Part shown: positions 46,992 through 57,100 of the stretch, one piece after another
How the letters are laid out: the number at the start of each line of letters is the position of its first letter
Numbering within the stretch: position 1 is the first letter of the stretch
Assembly (NCBI GenBank): GCA_020726505.1
Contig: JAHLEZ010000011.1
Span: 1,240,001 to 1,304,000 of the forward strand
Direction: 5' to 3'
From: Leptodontidium sp. MPI-SDFR-AT-0119
Taxonomy: Eukaryota > Ascomycota > Leotiomycetes > Helotiales > Leptodontidiaceae
DNA length: 64,000 nt
The notes under the pieces: model-generated
Databases searched by the model: none
The model's input: only the letters and a program-made list of their open reading frames with translations
What the model was told of the DNA's origin: nothing
Position numbers and translations under genes: made by a program

Positions 46992-47411
46992 AATGGAGCT
47001 TTCAAACAAACGGATTACCTCGGACAAGCACTGGAGCCGTATATTCAAAGCTTTTTAGAAGCATTCCGAGCTATTTGTGGTACTCCACTATCCATGGAAG
47101 ACGGTAACTCAGCACACGGCTACAAGTCTATTACGAACCCGTGTGCTCGCTGGCGAGCTTCTAAAGGCATTCTCTTGTTTCTTCACCCGTCAACTTCTCC
47201 TGTTATGAATCCAATTAAGAAGTGCTGGCGTATAATCAAACAGACGATTCACAGGCGTCAAATTCAGCCCACAAATGAACCTGATATAGTACTTGCTGTG
47301 ACAGAGGAATGGGACAAAATACCACAGATTTGGATCAATGGATTGATTGAAAAGCAAGATTATTGGGTGCAAGAACTCGTGAAGAGCCAAGGCTGGTCTA
47401 CACCTAATTAG
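46992..47411 (+). pseudogene. Tc1/mariner-like (DDE_3) transposase C-terminal fragment
   Basis: Open frame without a start, about 140 residues. MEDGNSAHG holds the second catalytic Asp. The third acidic position, expected in an NPIEN-like motif, reads NPIKK here, so the catalytic Glu is Lys. That is one G-to-A change, in line with RIP. The fragment ends with a normal-looking C-terminus (KSQGWSTPN). The N-terminal half is missing. Confidence 0.8.
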
Positions 47412-47504
47412 ATAGTAAAATACGATTATTTTTGATGTTCTTAGTGAAGCCTGAAAGCACGGACTTCTGCAGCCTAAGTCGGCCCGCCAAGAAAGTACCT
47501 ACGA

Positions 47505-47572
47505 CGTCAGGAATTCTATCGTCAGGAAATTCTAACGTCAGGAAATTCGACGTCAGGACATGAGGTGTCAGG
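47505..47572. repeat. five CGTCAGG repeats at 15-16 bp spacing
   Basis: (C/T)GTCAGGA words start at 47505, 47520, 47536, 47551 and 47566, most followed by AATTC. They lie about 300-360 bp upstream of the MFS transporter start codon. Either a small minisatellite or a cluster of factor-binding sites. Confidence 0.75.
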
Positions 47573-47867
47573 AACTTCTATTGCTACTAGGCAGAATTGT
47601 CAGTGCTATTCTCATGTAAGTGCTCTCCTAACGTAAGCTACTTTCATTTCGCCTCGAGTACTTCACAGGCGCATTCTCAAGCCTTACTCCTGTGTTGCAC
47701 ACTGTTCATCTCCAAGAATCTGCCACTGAGTTGGCATCGTCAAAAATCCGGTCGAGTGAATTGGATTTTGTGTCACAGGTTTCCACCACTCTCTTGGAAA
47801 ATTTTGCTTTGTATCCCCTTTCAAAACCCAAAACAAACACATCGAACGAAATCCGATCGCAATATCA

Positions 47868-49716
47868 ATGTCGGCCCAAGACAGCAAATTCGAAGGGTCC
47901 ATTTCAGCGCTTGACACGCCACCGGAAGCAGGTTCAGACATGGAGGCTGTAACAAACACAATCACTGTGGGCCACGGTTTCCAGTTCTGGTGAGTCAAAC
48001 GTCACCTATTATCTCTTGAATTGCGGAAAATAGGGGACAGGGGGAGTTTGTGCCGAGACTCTCGCTCACGGCTCCCAAATTTCAAACGAACATAAGCTAA
48101 CTTCTACAATAGGTCCATCATGGTTGCTCTAGCCATCACCTCGCTCTTATCTTCACTTGATGCTGCTGTTCTCTCGACAGCTCTTCCAACAATCGTCAAA
48201 GATCTCAACTCCTCCGATGTCTATGTATGGACGATCAATGCCTACTTCCTCACGATGACATGTTTTCAGCCCTTGTATGGGCAGACATCAAACATATTTG
48301 GTCGCAGGTGGCTGATGATTGGTTCTGTGGTGTTTTTCGGAATTGGGAGCGCTATTTGTGGATCGGCGAAGACAACTACTGCATTGATTGCTGGACGCGC
48401 GATTCAAGGAGTTGGAGGAGGCGGCATCAATGTAATGGTCGACATTATTGTCTCGGATATCATCCCCCTTCGCGAACGGCCGAAATACATGGGCATGATT
48501 TTTGTTGTTTTCGCCCTTGGTATGAATATTCACGATCTAATCAGCAAATACAACAACTAATAATCTGATAGGTACTTCCCTCGGGCCATTCATTGGTGGC
48601 GCTTTGACACAGCATGTGTCATGGTCCTGGATCTTCTACATCAATTTACCAATCGTCGGCGCTTCTCTTATCCTATTGGTTCTATTTCTTCACGTCGATT
48701 ACAAGCCCGATAAACTGAGTGTACAACTCAAGAGGGTAGACTGGCTCGGCAATGGAATACTTATTCTATCGGTCATGTCGATTCTGTTGGCCTTGACCTG
48801 GGGTGGCACTACCCATCCATGGTCTTCATGGCGCACGATCTTGCCACTGGTCCTTGGGTTTCTCGGAATGATCGCATTTTTCATTTATGAAGCGTCTTCA
48901 TACGTGAAAGAGGCAACAATGCCATTGCACCTTTTTTCCAATCGAACGTCAGCATCAGTCTATGCTATTACCTTTTTGCACTCGATCATCACCTATTGGG
49001 TCGTGTATTACCTCCCAGTCTATTTTCAAGCCGTGTTGGAAGCATCTCCAACCGCATCTGGAGTGGACCTTCTCCCAACGGCTGTTGCATCAATTCCCTT
49101 TGCTATCATCTCCGGCATCGCAATCACTAAAATGAACAAATACCGCCCGTCTCACTTTGTTAGTCTTACGTTAATTGCCATCGGCCTCAGTCTTTTCACT
49201 CGACTCGACCAGCATTCGTCTGTTGCATATTGGGTGGTCATCCAAATATTGGTTGCCGCAGGTCTCGGGGTAATGGTCACTGCCACACTTCCAGCCATCC
49301 AGGCGCCTCTGGAGGAAAAGGATGTAGCGACCTCTACTGCGACCTGGGCCTTTCTTCGCAGCTTTGGAGCCATCTGGGGTGCGGCGATTCCTACGAGTGT
49401 GTTCAACACGCGTATCGACGACCTCCTTCCGAACGTATCTAGCGAACCTATTCGAGAGTTGCTAAAGAACGGAGGAGCGTACAGTCTCGCCTCTAAAGAT
49501 TTCATCCTTTCGCTCAATGAAACACCGGAGATAAAGGAGCAGGTCGTTCAGACATACGTCGATGCGCTGAAGCTCGTTTGGCAAGTTTCTATCGCATTCG
49601 GAGTACTTGGTTTCGTTATCGCATTTTTCGTTAAGGAGGTTCCAATGCGCGAGGTGTTGAACACGGAATTCGGTATCACTGAGAAAAAGGAGGCGGAGTC
49701 TGGTGAAAGCGTCTAA
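47868..49716 (+). CDS. MFS drug/toxin efflux transporter, DHA2 type
   Basis: Three exons: 47868-47989, 48113-48519, 48572-49716; 557 residues with about 14 hydrophobic segments, as in the DHA2 (14-spanner) proton antiporters. The loop 2-3 motif A is YGQTSNIFGRRW. The antiporter motif C (LGTSLGPFIGGAL) is restored across intron 2. An LDAAVLSTALPTIV first helix is typical. Such transporters sit in the plasma membrane and export drugs or self-made toxins. The gene is intact although it borders the transposon island. The Zn2Cys6 relic and repeat cluster upstream make a former secondary-metabolite locus conceivable. Confidence 0.92.
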
Positions 49717-49815
49717 TGACTTTGAGATAGTTTCCTTGACGCTTAGAGCTGTGTATTCTTCTCTCTTCCTTGCTTAATCTTGCTAAACACAGAACATACA
49801 TTGCCATCCTCCCAA

Positions 49816-49847
<32 letters not shown>

Positions 49848-49861
49848 GATTGAACACTCTA

Positions 49862-50775
49862 CTCGTCGGTTTCCTGACTCTTTTTTGAAATATTACCGAC
49901 CTGTACCAACAGGTCGGTATCAGCAACTTGGACATATCAGCAACTTGGACACGGCCTTTTCGGCCTATTTAATTACTTTAAAAATCCAATTCTAGTCCGT
50001 TTGACTTGATTTTTTCATAGAAAAATGCGCTGTAGCTGAAAGAATAATTACCAAACAAGTGCATTAGGGCTAGGGCTAGTTAATACGGCGTTGTTTCGAG
50101 TTGAATACGAGTTTAGGATGAAGATTTTGCAGGTCTTGGCGCCTCGGAACATCCCGCAGGGCATCGACAGGGGTGCGAAGATACAGGCCTTAATTAGTAC
50201 TGGGAAGAAGCCTAGGGGTCGGAAACCAAACACAATTAAAGGGAAAGAGGCTACCCAGCAAGAGCCTATGGTTATGGCCGCATCTCAAAGACCAATTCGC
50301 ACTAAGAGACTAACACAAAAGGCGATTGAGATCCCTAGCGACACAGAGCAAGAGAGTAGCAGTGATATTGAGAGCGTAGTAGAGTCAGATTTGTCTGCTG
50401 ATTCCGATTCTGACGTCAATTTGACTGATAATAGTGGTGGTGGGCCTGTAGATTACGATGATTACAATTGAGGTGTATCAAAGTTGGTGGTCGGATATGA
50501 GATTACATAAGCGAGTGCACCCAAAGTCTTGCTTACTTTAATTAATTACAATACACAATATGAATTAAATGACGTTATCTAAGTTGTAATTAATGCAGGA
50601 TTTTATTCCGGATCTAATGGTCTATCCCCGAAGTTGATTGCATTAGTAGTAAAAAAGTTATTCCTTGATTAAGACGGTATTTACCGTGTCCAAGTTGCTG
50701 ATATGTCCAAGTTGCTGATACCGACCTGTTGGTACAGGTCGGTAATATTTCAAAAAAAGTCAGGAAACCGACGAG
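49862..50775. mobile_element. pogo/Fot1-like element A, internally deleted
   Basis: 914 bp, TA on both sides (49860-49861 and 50776-50777). Inverted repeats of about 92 bp start CTCGTCGGTTTCCTGA. Each contains a hairpin (ACCGACCTG ... CAGGTCGGT) and two direct copies of CAGCAACTTGGACA. Inside it keeps only the 5' leader and the 3' end of a transposase frame (50091-50471: GKKPRGRKP, an acidic DSDSDVNLTDN tail). The junction at about 50173 joins sequences that lie far apart in element B, so A is a deletion derivative. Confidence 0.88.
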
Positions 50776-51106
50776 TACTCGTCGGTTTCCTGATTTTTTT
50801 TGTTTTTTTTTTCCGACCTACGCAAGTAGGTCGGAACCACCAACTTCGACATACCAGCAACTTCGACATGGCCTATTTAGCCTGTTTAATTACTTTAAAA
50901 ATCCAATTTTAGTCCGTTTGATTTGATTTCTTCATAGAAAAACGCGCCGCAGTTGAAAGTATAATTATTACACTAGTGCATTAGGGCTAGGACTAATTAA
51001 TTATGTGTTGTTTTGAACTGAATATAGTTTTTTAGTATAAAGCTGGTAGGTCTTGGCACCTCGGGACGTCCCGCAGTTCATTGACAGGGGTGCTAAATCG
51101 CGTCCG

Positions 51107-51406
51107 TGTTACGACCTACGATGCGCCTCGCATTCTAACCGACACGGGCTCGTAGCATCGCTGGCTATGCGACGGCGCTAAGCCTAATAGGGAAGACTTA
51201 GTGGCGAGCCTGCGACATGTGGATGAATGGCCCCCGACTACGCTAGGCCCCATTAGGAGGCTCCTTCATGTATTTATACTCGAGCTCCCCCTTACGGAGA
51301 GCTCTCCTTTCCTCCTTGTCTTTTCTTCTCGATTCTGAGCGTAGCCTTAGGTCCAAATACAAAGCTTGAGTCAACTCGCCGTATCAACCTTTGGCCAGCC
51401 GTAACA
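51107..51406 (+). mobile_element. solo LTR inside element B
   Basis: 300 bp from TGTTACG to CGTAACA with GTCCG on both sides (51102-51106 and 51407-51411). Same family as the solo LTR at 2874-3182, in inverted orientation. It lies in the leader of element B, about 85 bp before the transposase ATG. Confidence 0.92.
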
Positions 51407-51490
51407 GTCCGGATATCCCACTAACACGTAAAAACGCGATATCCTCCCTACACATACACGATTCAATCCAGACTACGAACTACGCCTACC

Positions 51491-52534
51491 ATGGCTAAAT
51501 CTACGCCTCAAATCAAGCATAGAGGGTCTAAGAAGGGCAAGAAGAAGTCTCCTTTAGATACTAAGATTGCTCGCATACGGAAGATGCCCAAATACAAGAC
51601 CCCCGCTTATATAAGCCAGGAGGCTAGGATTCAGGCTGCTTTGGCGGCATATAAGAACCCAGATAATACCGATATTACTAGTCTACGTATCGCTACTAGC
51701 GTTTTCCGTGGAGTTAGTTACTCTACGTTAAATAGTCGTTATAAGAAGAGTGATAGTTCAAAGACGTTAACTGAGAATAAAGGTCATAACAAGAAATTAA
51801 ATGAGGCTCAAGAGGCGTCTTTAATATAGTATATTAATACTGTTATTAAGAGAGGCTTTCTTATAAGATATAATATGATTGTTACCGCCGTAACTATAAT
51901 ATTAAGTCTCTCTATAGAGATATTCTAGCGAATTGGGCTGAATTAGGCTAGAAGATGGGTGGACAGAATGGACGTTATTAGCCGATATTATACTTTGCGG
52001 ACTACTCTAATGGACTAAAAGCGTAAAGATTGTATGACGATTAAAGAGATTACTGGTTACTTTAAGAAGTTAGCTTTAGTGATGGCTAAATACTTAATAT
52101 ATTAGAAAGATATCTTTAATATAAACGAAATTGACTTTAGGGTCGGGTATATTAGTAGTACAACGGTTATTACGCACAAGAACATCCGGAAGGTACGTTT
52201 TACTACTAAAAAACCGCTTATCCTAATAACTAAGTGCGTATTAACTGTTTTTAGGTTTTCACCCGTGACCTTGTCGACCGCGAGTCTATGTTAATCATTG
52301 AGTGTATCTCTGCCGCTAGCTACGCCATTGATTGTTACATTATTATGCCGGGGACTGTCTACCTTAAGAAGATGTTTAATAACAACTTATTACTAGGCAC
52401 AAAGATCTCTTGTAGTGAAAAGGGGTACTCAAGTGACGAGCTCGTATTAGAGTGGCTTCAACACTTTAATCAACAAACCAAAGGCCGCCAACAAGGCCCT
52501 TAGCGTCTCTTGATATTTAATAGCTATAGTAGCT
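51491..52534 (+). pseudogene. pogo/Fot1-like transposase, 5' half
   Basis: Starts at ATG 51491 with a Lys-rich N-terminus and a psq/CENP-B-type helix-turn-helix region (KLNEAQEASL, then in-frame stops). It continues as DDE_1 sequence: IMPGTVYLKKMFNNN, ELVLEWLQHF, LLIFNSYSSYM. The last motif normally reads LLIFDGHGSH, so catalytic residues are already altered. In-frame TAG codons replace expected Trp. The match stops exactly at the copia insertion and resumes at 60124. Confidence 0.85.
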
Positions 52535-52539
52535 ATATA

Positions 52540-52795
52540 TGTCGGTGCAGTACCGGTTCATGTACCACGCCGCATGTGTGAATATATTCCAATGCGAGTA
52601 TGGCGACAGAGTAATAAATATATAGTTCAAAATCTATGTATATTCTAAGAGAGTGCGAGGAGAGCCAGACTATATACTACGAAACCCCACCGAATCTCCA
52701 CCGAAACCAGTCCGGCTAAGCTCTGACCCCTGACTTTAACCCGCACCCCCTTTTCCGGACCGAAGTATACTTATGTAGGGACCTGTGGACTAACA
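52540..52795 (-). repeat. copia LTR (3' end of the element)
   Basis: 256 bp, read on the minus strand from TGTTAGTCC to CACCGACA. It differs from the other LTR at nine positions, all transitions. Confidence 0.93.
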
Positions 52796-53277
52796 CAAGC
52801 AAAACTTCTTTTGGAAAAACCATTTCTAACACACGTAGAAGCAAACAACTAGTAATATATAAGAAATAACAAATAAAATGACAGAGTATCTGACATCGTC
52901 TGATCCCGATCTGACAGTGTCCCGAAAGTGTCCCGAAAGTGTCCCGAAAGGGGTCCGAATATGGCGAGACGCAGTAGCGAGGTTAAGCGAGAACCAGCAA
53001 CAATAGGAACCCTTAGTATTGTATAACGTGATAGATATATATATGTGTCGCCTCCCCCTAAAGGTTTAGAATCTCCTTAGTAAATACACATACAACTACC
53101 GTACGTATACTACTTTCCGATCTCCCTGAATTCGCTTGATATAGCTCAAAAACTGACATTTCTGAGAAGACTATATCAAATCAAATAGACAAGCCAAAAG
53201 TAAATATACTCTTTAGAGATAGTTCGGTGGGGAAACAGTGTGCTAACTAAAAACAGTACTTACACTTATACCCACAG

Positions 53278-53961
53278 GAGCGCTTGACCTCACATACCGC
53301 AAATACTATATTCGGTGCGTTCGTCTCCTTACAAAGAATCCGTCCCACGAATGTGCCTTTAACAATCTTAAGAGTAAGAAGTACGTGTACTACGCAGAGA
53401 AGAAGTCCCGGTGCAACTTAGTAAGTATTCCCATTTTCTTTTCTATTCTAAATTGTATCCGAATCCTCGCCGAAAGTACTCCGAATATATAGTTACTAAT
53501 ATATAACAGATTCCGTGGTTTATCGCCGAAGAATACCTTCGTCTAGTTGCCGCCTTTGAGGCGAAAGATAAAGAAGCTATCGTTACTGCCGCTGAATCAA
53601 TTGATTCGGCATTATTAGTTGCCGCTACTAGCGTACTAAAGACTACTAGGGAGTTGTCGCTGGCGTTATTAAAGGAAACGCGCGCTATACGCCGGGAAAT
53701 CGCTAGCTTGGCTAGCTCGCAAGTAGTAAGTTAACCCCCTTATTCCTTTTTAATATTGAGGCTCCTAAGTATTAACACTTTATACGATAGGAGACAGTGC
53801 TAGTCTTGAACCGGCTCCTCACCGTCGTCTCCTCTACCGCCACTAAGCGTGGTAGGGAGGACGGCGGTGAGGACGATCCTCTTACTAAGCGCCCCCGCCG
53901 AAGTCGCCGCTATAGCGCGGAGGAGGAGGACGAGGAACCTCTTCTAGATATTTATAAGTAG
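53278..53961 (+). CDS. antisense accessory gene inside the copia element
   Basis: Three exons in one phase: 53278-53420, 53510-53725, 53791-53961, joined by introns with GTAAGT donors and branch sites (TACTAAT in the first). At least 175 residues; a first exon must lie upstream because exon A begins after a good acceptor (CCCACAG) in phase 1. Exon A has a spaced Cys pattern (IRC, SHEC, SRC) in a basic context. Exon B is helical and Ala/Leu-rich (VAAFEAKDKEAIVTAAE). Exon C ends in a likely nuclear signal (KRPRRSRR) and an acidic tail (SAEEEDEEPLLDIYK). I do not know the family. It has no stops, although the pol frames on the other strand are wrecked. Confidence 0.6.
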
Positions 53962-54199
53962 GGGATTCGGCCCTGTTTCGAATTAGCTTCGTGGTAAGTT
54001 CTTCGTGGCGGCACTTTCTTTATATTACTATACGGGAGTAGCCCCCTGTAGTAAAACCGGCAGTTAGTCCCTATTAGAGTGTCGTCGCAAGGCCGCCCGT
54101 TAGTACTTTAAATTAGAGGGTGTTTAGAACTAAATCGAATGTGTTTCTGACTTCGCAAATTAATTGAATATGAAAATAATCGTAAGTGATAAATCAATA

Positions 54200-57100
54200 A
54201 AAATAAGAGTTACAAGGAAATATACAAATAATAAAAAAAATCAACGAGTGTAAAAAACCTCTCCGTTACTAGTCCAAATTAACTCCGGTTAACTGTTAAA
54301 CCCAGCCCTCCATTTTAACAGTAAGGATGTTAGTGTCAATAAAATCCCGAAGAGCCTTATTCGGAGCGCTCTTCGTTATAACGTCAGCAGGATTATTAGC
54401 GCCATTAATCCATCGAACCTCCGTTAGCTCTTTGCGCTCGTATAATTAACGAATGGCTATAATATCGATTATTAGGCGCTTCTCTTTCGTCGTACTAAGC
54501 TTAATAATACACTCATAAAGGGATAGAGAATCCGTGTAAACAATAGTAAGAAGACGTGAGATACCAAGCTTGTCAGTTACTATATTAATAGTAGTACTAA
54601 GAGAGATTAATATATCGATGCCAGCTACTATGGTATATAGCTCTAATGCGAGTACTACACGAGTTACTCTCTTATATTTTGTTGAGCTAGTATATACGAT
54701 GTTACTAGTCAAGGTGAATTGCGCATCCCCCACCGTTTCGGCACTAATTACTAATACGAAACTTATCTATAAACTTAAGTCTTTGTTATTAGTAAAGGAA
54801 CCGTCTATAAAAACGTAGACCTTCGCAGACCGTAAGTCAATAAGTATATATTAGAGTCCTCTCTCTAGGTTGTCTATTTGCCATTTAAGGCGTAGGTTTA
54901 AGGCCTTGACGTCGTCCTCCGTCGGATCCTAGTGTTGCGCTGCGACTGAGAGATTAAATGTTACTTCCGGCTAACAAATAGTGGCAAGGTAGGCCGCACG
55001 AGCTTGTTACTCTCTATAGGCCTTCTTATAATCCTCTTTTCCTGCGTCGACTAGCTTTAGCCTTACTCCCTGACCCTTCTGTGACATATAAAGGCTATCC
55101 CTGTCTATAGAGATAGTACACTTATTAAACGTAATAGTTTTAGTAAGGAGTAGTACTTATATCGGCTTTGTCAGAAAACCGGCCTTAGTGATCTTATTTT
55201 ACTCTCTTACTAAGAAGTCCTTATCTCTTAGAATTAACGTGTCGTCTGTCTACATTCCTATGACTCCAAAGTTATAGCTTTCCTTAGTACTAATTAGTAA
55301 ATATAAGTCATACGTTAACGTCTCTATTTGTAAGTTCTCTATATAATGTTTGTAATATATATTAAACTAATAGTTTCTGGACTTAAGTATATTATATAAC
55401 GGTAGTACTATTATGAATATTATACTAGGAGGGAAATCTCCTGCGATCTCTTCTAGTAGTTATATAAAAATGTCCCGGAGAAGCCTTGTTTCTGCCTAGA
55501 CGTAAGCTTAAGTGATGTCCTTAATAGCTAGATGGAATTTAGACTAGTTTCGGAGGCGATTTAAGTGCTTAACGGCAGCGGCCAAAAATATAAGTAACCG
55601 CTGGCTAGATCGTTAGATTGTTAGAGACTAAGTCAATATTTCTCTCTTCCCTTTGTCGTTAAAGTATTAAATTACTAGTCTTGACTTCTTATATAGAGTT
55701 AACGTCTCCTTGCCTTTGACCTCGTCTACTATTCTTGACTTAAAGATACAGTGGCCTCTTACTTTAAGGTCGTCCTTATAGATAGGCACAAAAACACCCC
55801 TTTTAATAAGTACTTCGTACTCTGTCCTTCGGGACTACTAGAATAGTAGTCCAAGCGCTATAATCTTCCCTTCAGCGCGAAGTTTAATAAATAACTCCCG
55901 GTCTCTCGTCTCCTTCTTAGTTAGAAACACTTCCGTATCGTAATCGTTATTAATAGTTAGTAAATCTAAGAGGTGTTTCGTAAATGGAATTTAGATAGCG
56001 ATTCGGGGTGGATTTAGTGCTGTTTCGGTGGTGTTTCTTATCAAGGATCTTAAATATTACTCATAGATATCCTCTAGCAAGTTTTCTTTTTGTCGTTTAA
56101 CGCTAAAGGTGTCTGTCTTAAAGGGACGAACTGTAGTCGATCGGAACGTACGTATTCTCCTATTTCCTATGTCGATCTTATATGATTCTCCCTTAATACC
56201 CAAGAAATCGTAAGGTCCTGTCTATCCTTTACCTTCTTAGTATACTAGAACTTAATTATTAAGGTAAAGATCGTGAATATAAGTAATTCCGGGGCCGTTT
56301 CTTATGGCTAACGTATCGTTAACTTTGCGCGTAATATAAATTTTCTGTACTTCCTTTATGGCTTTCTTAATCGTAGCCGCACGTTATTTGACTAACGGAT
56401 TTAAGGGGTCTAACTCCGTTATTCTAAGGTATGCGTCGAAAATAAGTAGTATAAGAATGAGCCCGTTAAGTCCAGTTGTATCATTCACTACTTTTACTAC
56501 TATTTGTAGTCGGTCTTCGTCGCTCAACTTAGGGTACTCTTCTATAACGATTTTATAGGCACGGCGTAATAGGCGGTAGTATCGCTTAACTTTGCTAATT
56601 AAATAGTGTGCCTCAATAGGTATTAGCTTAAGGGTACTACCCACAGATCTGAGTACACTCCGAAACTCCTCAGAATTGAAATTAGTACTATAGTCGTACA
56701 CAACGAAATCCGGAGGTCCAAAGTATATGTCAATCTATACTAACTTAAATACGTTAAAGGTAGCCCGAGCCGTAGCCGAACCGGGGGCTTTTCGGAGTAG
56801 TTTCGCCGCACCAAAACCCGTTACTTTATCTACTATGTAAAGGGCATATCGTTCTCTAAACATTACGATATCGACATAGACTATATAATTAAAGTTAACG
56901 TCGTCTTACAACTTAAAGCGGAACTTATATAGAGTATTTACATATTTCTGGCAATACTCACACATCTCTTTGACCCTTAATATAATTTCCGAGTTATGCT
57001 CATGGCCAGCTTGATCTAGTAAGTGCTGAAGACGTCTTACTAAAGGGTGTCCGAAACGCCTATAAAGCCGACGTATTTCTAGTTCGGTCAGGTGGCATAC

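Noticed and set aside
52878..53006. ATG 52878 frame as first exon of the antisense gene
   Set aside because: No phase-1 donor with an acceptable consensus, and the repeated GTGTCCCGAAA looks like simple sequence.
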